Assembly (NCBI GenBank): GCA_949294555.1 | Contig: CASFHP010000029.1 | Coordinates: forward strand, 1 to 59,286 | Reading direction: 5' to 3' | DNA: 59,286 nucleotides | From: an uncultured Eubacteriales bacterium | GTDB taxonomy: Bacteria; Bacillota; Clostridia; TANB77; CAG-508 | Shown here: positions 1 to 9,218 of the stretch, one piece after another | Layout: each line of letters begins with the position of its first letter | Position numbering within the stretch: position 1 is the first letter of the stretch | Notes under the pieces: generated by a model | The model's database searches: none | What the model saw: the letters and a program-made list of their open reading frames with translations, nothing else | Told to the model about the DNA's origin: nothing | Translations under genes and position numbers: made by a program

Positions 1-117
1 TTACTTGTTCGGTACTCTATTTCTTTCGAAATATTTTCCGCTTCGGTTTATTCTCTAAAGGATTTTATTGTTTACTTTTCAATGTACTTTTCTTCGTTCT
101 TGCTCAGAACGAATTTC
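1..117 (-). other. Probable rRNA operon leader (5' part, runs off left edge)
   Basis: Downstream of the strong minus-strand promoter at 118-146 the transcribed strand contains a small hairpin (GTTCTGAGCAAGAAC) followed by a TACATTGAAAAGTAAACA-like segment. That segment resembles the conserved leader boxes found before rRNA genes in Firmicutes. No open reading frame occupies the stretch. The rRNA assignment is inference from this resemblance, because the rRNA itself would lie outside the window. It could instead be the leader of another highly expressed transcript. Confidence 0.5.
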
Positions 118-146
118 ATTATACACCACCCCAACATCTTTGTCAA
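118..146 (-). promoter_or_regulatory. Strong sigma-A promoter reading left
   Basis: On the minus strand TTGACA (146-141) is followed by exactly 17 bases and then TATAAT (123-118). Both hexamers match the sigma-A consensus perfectly, and the spacing is ideal. The promoter points out of the window to the left and is preceded by T/A-rich DNA that could act as an UP element. Such perfect promoters are typical of rRNA and tRNA operons. Confidence 0.8.
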
Positions 147-323
147 CACTTTTTTTGAATTTTTTTTATTTTTTTATTTGGTAATTTTTTCCTTACACAA
201 TTAGACATTGTTTTTTGCTTTATTTTCAGTTTTTTCTTTTTCTTTATGCTCCTAATTAATTACCTTTTAATTCCTCAAAGAATTGTAAAATTTTATTGAT
301 TATTGACATATTAACACGAAAAC

Positions 324-366
324 ATGCTAGAAGAAAAATATATTCTTTTTATTTTTCTTCTAGCAT
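324..366. terminator. Bidirectional hairpin after the 391-2223 gene
   Basis: ATGCTAGAAGAAAAATA pairs with TATTTTTCTTCTAGCAT around a short loop, giving a nearly perfect inverted repeat just beyond the stop codon of the minus-strand gene. T-rich DNA flanks it. Between it and the stop codon the 14-15-base unit AGCATCATTACAGT is repeated twice in tandem (about 362-389). Confidence 0.6.
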
Positions 367-390
367 CATTACAGTAGCATCATTACAGTA

Positions 391-2223
391 TTAATCTTTC
401 ATAACTGTTACATAAATATTATTTACCAGACCTGTTGTTTCATCATATTCTAATGTTACCGAAAACTCATTATAATTTCCCTCTTCAATATAATTTATGA
501 AGTTTTCAGCCAATTGGGAATTATCTGTATTTCTTTCTACAACAATTCTGTATTGTAATGGTATTCTTTCTTGAGAACCACCTGTCTGCTCTTCATATTG
601 TGTAATTCGTATATCTCCTAAATCTCCTTTTACAAGTTCTATTAATTCTTGTACTCTTTCCTTTGTTATGTTTTCTCCTTCAAAAAATTCAAAATTAGAA
701 TTAAATCTAGTTCTTTCTAATTCTGTAATTGTCCCTTCACTTGATATATCTTCTGCTTGTCTTTGCATTAATCCTACATTAATTAACATATCTTGAACAT
801 TTTCCCAAGGCACTACTTGTAATACAGTATTTATTTGATTTGTTGCATTTTCTTCTATGTTATTTCTAACATTTTCTTTTTGTTCATCATTAAGGTTTTC
901 AAAAATAATATTATTTTCATTTTCAATTAACTCTTCTTTTTCTTTAAATTCATTTACTGCTTGAATATTTTGTTCTATCGCCACATTCAATTGATTTTGA
1001 CCAACTACTCTGCTAAGATTTATACTTGTATTTATATTTGAATTTTCCATTTTCTTTGTTAGGACACATTGATTTGTGGTTTCTTTTCCCTCTTCTACCA
1101 CTGTATAATCTATTGTAGTTTCTTCATTATTTTTTTGTGCTGTCTTTTGTATTTTGAAATCAAAACTGTTTTCCGCCTCTTCTGTTTCAGTTTTTTCATT
1201 TCCTAACACATTTACAAAATGGTTTTCATTTGCATTTACAACATCTACTCCCACAAAATTTTCTTCTGTATCAATTGATAAACTAATTGCAACACCATCT
1301 GCTTCAAATACACTAATCGTACGTTCGTCATTTCCGATATTAGAATTTTGTATTTCTTGGATGGTTTTTCCTATTGTATCAATAAATTCTTGTCTTAGAT
1401 TTGATGTTTGTCCATTTTGTATAAATTCATTGCATTGATTTATCGCATTATCAACTTCTTCTAATTTCGATAACAAAATCGTTTCCTGTTGTAAATTTTC
1501 CAATATTCCTATATATATATTATTGAATTGTTCCTTTGTAAGCGTTATACGATACACATTTGTATTATATTGTGAACCATTTATCTCTACCGTAACCCCT
1601 CTTTGTTTTGAAAAATTTGCATTTTCAAGCTGATTCATAATCATTTCTAAATATTTATCTTTTAATTGTCTAGATTCTTCTTCTGTAAAAGTTAGAAGTT
1701 CTTTTATATCTGTATGCATAATATCATATAAACTATTTAACTGATTTTTATCTGCATTATCAATATTAGTAGATAGATATTGTCGTATACCATCTAATCT
1801 AATGCCTGTCATATTTGCATCTTCTATATATTCGGCTCCAAAAATTGTTCCTTCACTTTGTGTTAAGGTTATATTCTTGTAATCGTAGCCAGCTGTTTCT
1901 TCTTTTTCTCCTGATATATTCATCTGAACCGTATTGATTGGATTTGAATTGTCCCCATTTTCAGTATATTCTATAGAGGCTGTTGTATCAGATGATAACT
2001 TGTTATTTTTTAACATTTCCTCAACTTCTGTCATATGCTCTTCACTCAATATGGTATTCATATTATCTAATAATTGCATGGTATATTTACTAAATAATAC
2101 TTTATTTGATTTAAACATATCTGTTGTCATATATAATGCTACAAATATAGCTACTATAATTATTAAAATAACAACGATTACAGATATTAATATTGCTCTT
2201 CTCTTTTTTCTTGGCATCATCAT
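391..2223 (-). CDS. Membrane-anchored extracellular protein of unknown function
   Basis: A 610-residue protein that I do not recognise. A short basic N-terminus (MPRKKRR) precedes one hydrophobic segment at about residues 10-33, so by the positive-inside rule the rest should lie outside the membrane. The ectodomain is rich in Asn, Gln, Glu and Thr, has no cysteine cluster, and looks like mixed alpha/beta repeats of about 250 residues (two halves with similar ENxT/YTV stretches). It ends 24 bases before rlmB starts on the same strand, so it is probably the last gene of that transcript. It resembles lineage-specific DUF proteins of Clostridia. The CDS has no in-frame CGG codon. Confidence 0.75.
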   Translation of the reverse strand: MMMPRKKRRAILISVIVVILIIIVAIFVALYMTTDMFKSNKVLFSKYTMQLLDNMNTILSEEHMTEVEEMLKNNKLSSDTTASIEYTENGDNSNPINTVQMNISGEKEETAGYDYKNITLTQSEGTIFGAEYIEDANMTGIRLDGIRQYLSTNIDNADKNQLNSLYDIMHTDIKELLTFTEEESRQLKDKYLEMIMNQLENANFSKQRGVTVEINGSQYNTNVYRITLTKEQFNNIYIGILENLQQETILLSKLEEVDNAINQCNEFIQNGQTSNLRQEFIDTIGKTIQEIQNSNIGNDERTISVFEADGVAISLSIDTEENFVGVDVVNANENHFVNVLGNEKTETEEAENSFDFKIQKTAQKNNEETTIDYTVVEEGKETTNQCVLTKKMENSNINTSINLSRVVGQNQLNVAIEQNIQAVNEFKEKEELIENENNIIFENLNDEQKENVRNNIEENATNQINTVLQVVPWENVQDMLINVGLMQRQAEDISSEGTITELERTRFNSNFEFFEGENITKERVQELIELVKGDLGDIRITQYEEQTGGSQERIPLQYRIVVERNTDNSQLAENFINYIEEGNYNEFSVTLEYDETTGLVNNIYVTVMKD

Positions 2224-2246
2224 ATGTTTTTCCTCCCTTTTACCTT

Positions 2247-3050
2247 TTACTTCATTCTTTGCTTCATTGCTTCATAGATAACAATTCCTGTTGAAACAGA
2301 TGCATTTAATGACGTAATTTTTCCTTTCATAGGAATTTTTACTAAAAAGTCACAATTTTTCTTTACCTTCTCACTCATTCCTGAGCCTTCATTTCCTATC
2401 ACAATTCCTAAAGGTCCTGTTAAATCTTGATTGTAATAATATTTGTCTGTATTTATATCTGTTCCGCAAATCCATAGCCCATTTTCTTTTAATTTTTCAA
2501 TCGCGTCTGTAATATTGGTAACTCTTGCAATTTTCATATATTGAACCGCTCCTGCTGATACTTTATTTACCGTGCTATTTACTGATGCTGCTCTTCTTTT
2601 TGGAATAATAATACCATGTACGCCTGCTGTTTCAGCTGTTCTTATAATAGAACCCAAATTATGAGGATCTTCTATTCCATCTAATATAAGTATAAATGGG
2701 TCTTCATTTAATTCTTTTGCCCTATCTAAAATGTCTTCTATTTCGCAATATTCAAAAGGTGGTACAATGGCAATGACCCCTTGATAATTTTGATTTTGTG
2801 CCATTTGTTCCATTTGTCTTTTGTCTTTTTCTACAATAATGATTTTTCTTTCTTTGGCAATAGCTATAATTTTGTTAATTGAACCATGTTTTTCACCTTT
2901 TGTTACAAATATCTTATTGATGTCTTTTCCACTTTCTAATAGTTCTAATACAGCATTTCTTCCTTCTACTTGGTCATCAAATGTTTTTTCTTCTTTGTCT
3001 CCTTTATTTGCTTTTTGATTTGTATAGTTATTTTTTCTTGTTTCTTTCAT
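2247..3050 (-). CDS. rlmB: 23S rRNA (guanosine-2'-O)-methyltransferase RlmB (SpoU/TrmH family)
   Basis: This 267-residue SpoU-family enzyme is expected to 2'-O-methylate guanosine 2251 of the peptidyl-transferase P loop. A basic N-terminal tail (residues 1-25) precedes the substrate-binding domain, which starts with the family signature GRNAVLELL. The SPOUT catalytic domain holds motif 1 (DGIEDPHNLGSIIRTAE), motif 2 (IVIGNEGSGM) and motif 3 (SLNASVSTGI), which form the knotted SAM site. The length fits the family. It lies 16 bases downstream of lepA on the same strand and is probably co-transcribed. TrmH is a less likely alternative because the N-terminal domain matches RlmB. Confidence 0.93.
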   Translation of the reverse strand: MKETRKNNYTNQKANKGDKEEKTFDDQVEGRNAVLELLESGKDINKIFVTKGEKHGSINKIIAIAKERKIIIVEKDKRQMEQMAQNQNYQGVIAIVPPFEYCEIEDILDRAKELNEDPFILILDGIEDPHNLGSIIRTAETAGVHGIIIPKRRAASVNSTVNKVSAGAVQYMKIARVTNITDAIEKLKENGLWICGTDINTDKYYYNQDLTGPLGIVIGNEGSGMSEKVKKNCDFLVKIPMKGKITSLNASVSTGIVIYEAMKQRMK

Positions 3051-3066
3051 CTCACATTACCTTTCT

Positions 3067-4878
3067 TTATTCATCATCTAATTTCAATACGGATAAAAAT
3101 GCTTCTTGAGGAATTTCTACATTTCCAATTTCACGCATTTTCTTTTTTCCTCGTTTTTGTTTTTCTAGTAATTTCTTCTTTCTGGTAATATCTCCACCAT
3201 AACATTTCGCTAAAACATCTTTCCTCATTGCTGATATCGTCTCTCTTGCAATAATCTTTCCACCTACTGCTGCTTGAATTGGAATTTTAAATAATTTTCT
3301 TGGAATAACGGTTTTTAATTTTTCCACCATTTTCTTTCCTCTATCATAGGCACTGTCTTTATGGACAATAAAGCTTAAAGCGTCTACTGGTTCTCCGTTA
3401 ATATAAATATCTAATTTTACTAAATCAGACCTTCTATATTCTTTAAATTCATAATCTAAAGAAGCATATCCTTTTGTTTTTGATTTTAAATTATCAAAGA
3501 AATCATAGATAATCTCATTTAACGGCATTTCATAAGTTAAGGTAACTCGATTTTCATCTAAATATTTCATATCGATATAAATACCTCTTCTTCTTTGACA
3601 TAATTCCATAATATTTCCTACATATTCTTTTGGTGTTAAAATATTTGCTGTTACATAAGGTTCTTCTATATATGATATCTCTTGTGGTGTTGGTAAATCT
3701 TCTGGGTTATATAATTCAATCACTTCTCCTGTTGTTTTATGCACTTTATATATAACAGATGGTGCGGTTGTAATTAGCCCTAAATCAAATTCTCTATCAA
3801 TTCTTTCTTCTATGATTTCTAAATGTAATAAACCTAAAAAACCACAGCGAAATCCAAATCCTAATGCTGCTGATGTTTCTTGTTCAAATTCTAAGGCTGC
3901 ATCATTTAATTTTAACTTTTCTAATGCTTCTTTTAAATCTTCATATTGACTACCATCTACTGGATACAATCCACAATATACCATAGGTGTTACTTTTTTA
4001 TATCCTTTCAAAGGCTCATCTGCTGGATTATCTTTTAACGTAATGGTATCTCCTACATGAATATCTGATAAACTTTTTATACTTGCTGCAATATATCCAA
4101 CTTCTCCTGCTTTAATTTCTGACACAGGCATATAAGAACCTGGTATAAAATAGCCAACTTCTGCAACCGTAAATGTTTTATTGGTGGCCATTAGTTTGAT
4201 ATCGTCCCCTACTTTTACTTTTCCATCCATTACCCTTACATAAGCCACTGCACCTTTATAATTATCATAATAAGAGTCAAAAATTAAACATTTGGTTTTT
4301 GCATTTTCGTCTCCTTTAGGTGCTGGCAAGTCTGTTACAATTCTTTCTAATACCTCTTCTACATTTAATCCCGTTTTTGCTGAAATACATGGTGCGTCTT
4401 CTGCTGGTATTCCAATAATGTCTTCAATTTCATGTTTAACTTCATCAACTCTTGCATTTGGTAAATCAATTTTATTTAATACTGGTAATATTTCTAAATT
4501 ATTATCAATTGCTAAGTATACATTTGCTAATGTTTGTGCTTCCACACCTTGACTACTATCAACAACCAAAATGGCTCCATCACAGGCTGCTAAACTTCTA
4601 GAAACTTCATAATTAAAGTCAACATGTCCTGGTGTGTCTATTAAATTAAAGGTATATTCTTGTCCATCTTTTGCTTTATAAATCATTCTAACTGCTTGTG
4701 ACTTTATGGTAATACCTCTTTCTTTTTCAATCTCCATATTATCTAATACTTGACTTTCCATTTCTCTTTTAGATAATACACCTGTCATTTCAATCAACCT
4801 ATCTGCTAGTGTTGATTTTCCATGGTCTATATGTGCAATAATACTAAAATTTCTAATATGTGCTTGTCTGTTATCCAT
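3067..4878 (-). CDS. lepA: Elongation factor 4 (LepA), ribosome back-translocase GTPase
   Basis: The 603-residue protein has the full LepA architecture. The GTPase domain carries G1 AHIDHGKST, the switch region with [16 protein letters not shown] and NKIDLP. It is followed by the beta-barrel, EF-G-like domains III and V, and the LepA-specific C-terminal domain with [11 protein letters not shown] and a Lys-rich [20 protein letters not shown] tract. It acts on stalled or mistranslocated ribosomes. The start is supported by a GGAGGAAAA ribosome binding site. The upstream spacer contains a REP-like hairpin (4900-5036). No truncation was seen. Confidence 0.97.
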   Translation of the reverse strand: MDNRQAHIRNFSIIAHIDHGKSTLADRLIEMTGVLSKREMESQVLDNMEIEKERGITIKSQAVRMIYKAKDGQEYTFNLIDTPGHVDFNYEVSRSLAACDGAILVVDSSQGVEAQTLANVYLAIDNNLEILPVLNKIDLPNARVDEVKHEIEDIIGIPAEDAPCISAKTGLNVEEVLERIVTDLPAPKGDENAKTKCLIFDSYYDNYKGAVAYVRVMDGKVKVGDDIKLMATNKTFTVAEVGYFIPGSYMPVSEIKAGEVGYIAASIKSLSDIHVGDTITLKDNPADEPLKGYKKVTPMVYCGLYPVDGSQYEDLKEALEKLKLNDAALEFEQETSAALGFGFRCGFLGLLHLEIIEERIDREFDLGLITTAPSVIYKVHKTTGEVIELYNPEDLPTPQEISYIEEPYVTANILTPKEYVGNIMELCQRRRGIYIDMKYLDENRVTLTYEMPLNEIIYDFFDNLKSKTKGYASLDYEFKEYRRSDLVKLDIYINGEPVDALSFIVHKDSAYDRGKKMVEKLKTVIPRKLFKIPIQAAVGGKIIARETISAMRKDVLAKCYGGDITRKKKLLEKQKRGKKKMREIGNVEIPQEAFLSVLKLDDE

Positions 4879-4899
4879 TTTTCCTCCATTGGTCTTTTA

Positions 4900-5036
4900 G
4901 GGACGTGCCAAAATGGACAAAAATTGTCCAAAAGGGACAGACCCTATATATTTTATTTATTGTATTCAATACTTTTTTTATTTTTTTGAGGTATGTCCCT
5001 TTTAATTTCATTTTGAAACGATTTGGCACATCCCCG
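4900..5036. repeat. REP-like hairpin element in the lepA-rhodanese spacer
   Basis: GGGACGTGCCAAA at the left pairs with TTTGGCACATCCCC at the right. Nested inside are TGGACAAAAATTGTCCA and GGGACA/TGTCCC pairs. The same GGGACGTGCCAAAATGGACA word occurs at 36544-36563. The short reading frame covering it is an artefact of the repeat. It looks like the GTCCCC-containing palindromes that REP-associated Y1 transposases mobilise in Firmicutes, but no such transposase is in the window. Confidence 0.7.
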
Positions 5037-5067
5037 TTCATGATTTTATCATAAACTTGCAAAAATC

Positions 5068-5406
5068 TCAATAGTTTATAAAACCATTATATACATTATA
5101 CACATTTTGATAGCCTAATTTATTTAATGTTTTTTGTGCTTTTTTGCTTCTTCCTCCTGAGCTACAATAAACTACAATATTTTTATTTTTATCTAGCACA
5201 ATTTTTTCAATTTCTTTTTTTATGTCATATTCTGGAATAGATATAGCACCATCTAGATGACCTTCTCGAAATTCTTGTGGACTTCTGACATCTATAAGCA
5301 TTGCACCTTCGTTTTGAAGTTGCTTAGCTTCTTCTAATCCAATATCTTTTTCTTCTATTTCTCTATATAATCTGCTTTTTATTGCTTTTTTTATTTTCTC
5401 TATCAT
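5068..5406 (-). CDS. Single-domain rhodanese-like sulfurtransferase
   Basis: A 112-residue protein made of an approximately 25-residue basic N-terminal extension followed by one rhodanese domain. The hallmark CH2A-type box (IDVRSPQEFREGHLDGAI) and the active-site loop CSSGGRS with the persulfide-forming cysteine are intact. Such proteins transfer sulfane sulfur in thiolation or detoxification. The true partner cannot be read from context, and the gene stands alone between a REP-like element and a long non-coding stretch. Confidence 0.85.
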   Translation of the reverse strand: MIEKIKKAIKSRLYREIEEKDIGLEEAKQLQNEGAMLIDVRSPQEFREGHLDGAISIPEYDIKKEIEKIVLDKNKNIVVYCSSGGRSKKAQKTLNKLGYQNVYNVYNGFINY

Positions 5407-5535
5407 CTCTCTACCACTTCTCTTTATATCTTTTTTATTTATATAATATTATATGCTTTTCTTCTATTTTTCGTTTCTTTTAATACTTATATAACGACCT
5501 TAGACATCTACTATATTTTTTACAATTTTATAATG

Positions 5536-5922
5536 TTATACACAGGCATATATAGTTATCCACAGCTTACTTATAGCATATTTCTACAAAATTATTCATT
5601 CTTCTGCTTTTTTCCCATAACATTTATATGACATATATATTTCAAGAATACTTTTTTTATGTTTCAAATTTATTCATTTTTCTATAATTTTATTTATATT
5701 TCTTTTTATTTCATCATTTTTCGCAAACTTTTATTACAATTTCTTCTCTTATTTGTTACAATTTTATTAAATTTTCCACATTATGTTTATTGTTTTAACT
5801 TTTTATTTGTCATATTTATCCACTTTTGTTACCTGTGGATACTGTGGATAACTTTGTGAATAACTGAAAATACTATTTTCTCGTTCACGAGTTGTTCACA
5901 TTCCCTTTTTTATTTGTCCACA
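5536..5922. other. Cluster of DnaA-box-like 9-mers in a 677-bp gene-free AT-rich stretch
   Basis: The gene-free interval 5407-6083 holds two perfect TTATNCACA boxes on the plus strand (5536-5544 TTATACACA, 5556-5564 TTATCCACA) and a perfect one on the minus strand (5843-5851, TGTGGATAA). One-mismatch sites lie at 5772-5780, 5816-5824, 5834-5842, 5855-5863, 5892-5900 and 5914-5922. The DNA between 5565 and 5815 is very AT-rich. The arrangement resembles a DnaA-binding region such as an origin or a DnaA-titration site. No dnaA, dnaN or rpmH is nearby, and gene orientation does not switch here, so the role is left open. Confidence 0.6.
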
Positions 5923-6083
5923 TTCTTTATTTTTTACAAATTTATTTTTTTCATTATGTGTACCAAAATATCCAATGAGATTTATTATCACTTAAACATA
6001 AAAATTGCCGAATTTTATTTACGTTTACCAAAAAATGTGATATATTATGTTATGTTATAATAATAAATGAAAAGGAGATTAGT

Positions 6084-7329
6084 ATGAGAGTATTATTTGT
6101 AAATCATTTTCCACTAACAGGTTCAGGTAGTGGAGTCTACACTGCTAATTTAGCTAAAAGTCTCGTAAGAAAAGGAGATGAAGTTGCTATTGTTTTTCCA
6201 GAAAATAGAAGTGAATATGAAAAATATGATAATGTTCAGTTATATCCTGTATTTTTCAAAAATCAAGAAGTGATTCCTGGGGTTAATCAATGTGATATGA
6301 ATTTTCCTTGTTTTACAACTCACCCTCGAAGTACTTTTAACTTTAGAGACATGACTCCTGAGCAAAGAAGTGAATACGAAAACGTTTTTTTTGCTCAAAT
6401 AAGAAAAGCAATAGGAGAATTTAAACCTGATGTTGTTCATGCTCAACATGTATGGACACTTGCAGGAATATCTGCAAAATGTTGTGAAGAAAAAGATATA
6501 CCAATGATAATAACTTGTCATGGAACAGATTTAATGGGAATACAAGATGAAGCTATAAGAAAAGATTCTTGGGGAACCAATTGGGCAAAACTTGCTACCA
6601 AATACGCGGATTCTGTCGTAACCATTTCAGAAGATAGCCATGAATTAACCAAAAAAATTTTACGGAGAAGATGTCAATACAGTTTGTATAAAAAATGGTA
6701 TTGATACACAAGTATTTACAAGAGATACAAATATAGAAAAATCCAAAGTATTACAAGAATTAGGTGTTTCTGGAAATTATAAAAATGTAGTATCTTTTGT
6801 TGGAAAATTGACCAATTTTAAAGGTGTAGATGTATTATTAGATGCTGCATCTATGTATGAAAATGATGACACTTTAACTTTGATTTCAGGAGATGGAGAA
6901 TTAAGAGAAAATTTAGAAGAACAAGCCCAAAGACTAAATTTGAAAAATGTAAAATTTTTAGGAAATCAACCTCAAACTGTTTTAAAAGATATATACAATA
7001 TAGCAGATGTTTCTTGTGTTCCATCAAGAAGAGAACCTTTTGGATTAGTTGCTGCTGAAGCAATGGCTTGTGGAACACCAGTTATCGCTACCAATGAAGG
7101 AGGATTACCTGACTTTATAAACGAAAAAGTTGGTATATTAGTTCCTGTAGATGATTCGGAAAAACTAGCTTTAGCAGTTAAACAAGTTATAAGCGGAGAA
7201 AAAGTTTTTGATAGAGAAGAAATTGCTAAAGAAGCTAAGGATAAACATTCTGTTGATAAAAAAGTAGATGAGTTTAAAGAAAGATATAGAATAGCCATTA
7301 AAAATATAGAAAAAGATTTTGAAAGATAG
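6084..7329 (+). CDS. GT4-family glycosyltransferase, read through a +1 frameshift at CGG (6663)
   Basis: With one base skipped at 6663 the product is about 414 residues. The N-terminal Rossmann half has the nucleotide-sugar GT-B start MRVLFVNHFPLTGSGSGVY. The C-terminal half carries the GT4 linker IKNGID, FVGKLTNFKGVDVLL, and the donor-binding EPFGLVAAEAMACGTPVIA with EGG. Without the shift, translation stops at 6704 in the linker. The codons are TTA-CGG-AGA and the continuous family sequence resumes as (C)GGA GAA GAT. A seven-A run at 6651-6657 just upstream could equally carry the extra base. The gene is alone on the plus strand, with RBS AAGGAG. The acceptor sugar or lipid is unknown. Confidence 0.85.
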
Positions 7330-7335
7330 TAAAAC

Positions 7336-7381
7336 AAAATAGCACACAATTTTATTTTAGTAAAGTTATGTGCTATTTTTT
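7336..7381. terminator. Bidirectional intrinsic terminator
   Basis: AAATAGCACACAA pairs with TTATGTGCTATTT and is followed by a T run on the plus strand and by an equivalent T run on the minus strand. It separates the plus-strand glycosyltransferase from the convergent minus-strand DUF1294 gene. Confidence 0.85.
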
Positions 7382-7392
7382 GTGGCTATGTA

Positions 7393-7695
7393 TTAAAAAA
7401 AGAACCAATATACAATTAATATAATCTCTAAAATCGTAATGACAGGTAATCCAACAACAAATTGTAGTTTTTGTGTTTTATGTCTAAAGGTATACATTCC
7501 CGCAATTGTTCCAATCCCACCGCCTAAAGCAGTTACAATAAACAATGTTTTTTCTGGAATTCTCCATGCATCTCTTTTGGCTTTTTGTTTATCAATAAAC
7601 ATAATCAAAAAGCCAATAATATTGATGACTACTAAATATATAATGAAATTTCTTGTTGAAAATATATCTTGCATAGAAATTGGGTTTTCAAACAT
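7393..7695 (-). CDS. DUF1294 small membrane protein
   Basis: This 100-residue protein has three hydrophobic segments at roughly residues 12-32, 48-66 and 75-98. It carries the DUF1294 signature DKQKAKRDAWRIPE followed by GGGIGTIAGMYTFRHKT. Family members are integral membrane proteins without an established activity. The gene lies downstream of the HD-domain gene, separated by about 60 bases. It shares a terminator with the convergent glycosyltransferase. Confidence 0.85.
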   Translation of the reverse strand: MFENPISMQDIFSTRNFIIYLVVINIIGFLIMFIDKQKAKRDAWRIPEKTLFIVTALGGGIGTIAGMYTFRHKTQKLQFVVGLPVITILEIILIVYWFFF

Positions 7696-7759
7696 TTTGC
7701 TTTCCTTTCTCTTTTATATAAATTGATTTTTTCTATAACATTACTTTTTAGATTGCATG

Positions 7760-8809
7760 TTAAAAGTTGAAATCTAAATAGGCATATTTCTTTGGTTGAT
7801 AATTTAAAAAACTATTTATATCTTCTTTAGCATTTTCAGAGACTTTATCAATTCTCACAAATTGATTATCCTCTTCTACAAGTGGGACAATATATCTTTG
7901 TTTTACTTTTATATCCACTGCATATTTGTCTTTAGGTAATTCATCACTTTCCTTAATTTCAGTTGCATCTTCCCATTTCTTAAAGCAGTTTGATAAATTT
8001 CCGATTGGGCAATTTTCTATCTTTTGAATGATTTCTTTTTCGCTTAATGTATATAAATCCTTCTTAGTAACCAAATTTTGTTCATACATCTTTTTTACAA
8101 TATCTGCAATCAATTGCATAGAATATTTTGTTTCGTTTCCTACATAAATACAAGATAATTTGCTCATAGTTTTTACAAATTTTTCTGCTATTTCCTTATG
8201 CTTAAATCCTAATTCTGGAGTTCCTTCTTCATTTTTTTGAACTTCTATATCTTGATAAATTTCTTTTACCGTTTGCAAATCCCATATTTTTTCTCTTACA
8301 CCTAATCCATTTGATAAAGTATATTCTAATCTATCTGAAGAAAGTTTTGGTGTGTCATTATCTGCTATTGGGTATATATGATAATCACATACTTCTTCAA
8401 GTTTTATACCATCTCTATTTAGTAAAGCCATGATTTCTTTCGAATTTTGTATAATTTGCGTTGTTAATTCTTCTGTAGATTCTTGTTTTTCATGGTCTCC
8501 ATTCATAAAATCAATACAATGTTTAAATACAGGTGTTGCAATATCATGAAATAATCCAGACAATGTTTGTTTTTTGTCTTTTGTAAAATTCCATATAATT
8601 AATGCCACTGCTACACTGTGGTCTAGGCTTGAATACCAAATTTCATCAAACATTTTAGAATAAATTGTTCCAGATGTTACACTAATTTTCGCTTGTTTTT
8701 GCATTTCTGGCGTGTGAATATATTCCAATAAAAATGCTGGGAAATCTGGTGATAAAATTTTAAAATAATTTTTTAAAAGTTCTGGTAAATTTTCAATATA
8801 TGTATCCAT
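7760..8809 (-). CDS. HD-domain metal-dependent phosphohydrolase-like protein
   Basis: A 349-residue soluble protein. The HD core is visible as DHSVAVALI near residue 63, then GLFHDIATPVFKH with the paired His-Asp, and a distal YHIYPIADND. These arrangements coordinate the metals in HD nucleotide hydrolases, including dGTPase-like and deoxynucleotidase-like enzymes. The substrate cannot be assigned from sequence alone. The C-terminal 100 residues match nothing I recognise. It probably forms its own transcript with the downstream DUF1294 gene. Confidence 0.75.
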   Translation of the reverse strand: MDTYIENLPELLKNYFKILSPDFPAFLLEYIHTPEMQKQAKISVTSGTIYSKMFDEIWYSSLDHSVAVALIIWNFTKDKKQTLSGLFHDIATPVFKHCIDFMNGDHEKQESTEELTTQIIQNSKEIMALLNRDGIKLEEVCDYHIYPIADNDTPKLSSDRLEYTLSNGLGVREKIWDLQTVKEIYQDIEVQKNEEGTPELGFKHKEIAEKFVKTMSKLSCIYVGNETKYSMQLIADIVKKMYEQNLVTKKDLYTLSEKEIIQKIENCPIGNLSNCFKKWEDATEIKESDELPKDKYAVDIKVKQRYIVPLVEEDNQFVRIDKVSENAKEDINSFLNYQPKKYAYLDFNF

Positions 8810-8961
8810 AACTCTCTTTCCTCCTTTTGTTCTTTCTTATTGTATATAAATTTTAAGATAATGTCAATTTTTCCTATAAAAACTCTTTATTTTTTTATCA
8901 TTTTATGATAAAATGTGTTCGATTTTAAACATCAAAAGAAAAATTTTAGGAGGAATATACT

Positions 8962-9204
8962 ATGGAATTTAATAGATGTAGTAGATGCGGAAGTTTTTAT
9001 GTATCACAAGGCAATGTTTGCCCAAAATGTAGTGCTAAAGATGGTATGGAATTTTCTAATTTTGTAAATTATGTTCAAGAAAATGGATTAAATGCTTCTT
9101 TAGATACCATTTCTGGTCAAATTGGTGTTTCTGTAAAAAATTTAAATAGATTTTTAGAATACGAAGATTTCAAACCATATAAACCAGAAATTGAAAATAT
9201 TTGA
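8962..9204 (+). CDS. Small zinc-ribbon/helix-turn-helix protein upstream of tyrS
   Basis: An 80-residue protein with an N-terminal CSRCGSFY...CPKC zinc ribbon. A C-terminal segment (about residues 30-72) with [20 protein letters not shown] looks like a helix-turn-helix. It has a strong AGGAGG ribosome binding site. Its stop codon (9202-9204) overlaps the ribosome binding site of tyrS, so the two are translationally coupled. It is probably a small regulator or RNA/DNA-binding protein. This family is found in Clostridia, but I know of no assigned role. Confidence 0.8.
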   Translation: MEFNRCSRCGSFYVSQGNVCPKCSAKDGMEFSNFVNYVQENGLNASLDTISGQIGVSVKNLNRFLEYEDFKPYKPEIENI

Positions 9205-9218
9205 AAGGAATGAATTTG

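Noticed and set aside
4871..5071. 66-residue frame upstream of lepA
   Set aside because: It lies on the REP-like hairpin and has no ribosome binding site or family resemblance.
5407..6083. Calling this the chromosomal origin
   Set aside because: dnaA, dnaN, rpmH and recF are absent, and the strong r-protein and alpha operons to the right would be read toward it, head-on to replication. Only a DnaA-box cluster is claimed.
8820..8961. T-box leader for tyrS
   Set aside because: The interval upstream of the zinc-ribbon gene is short and has no T-box motif or specifier hairpin.
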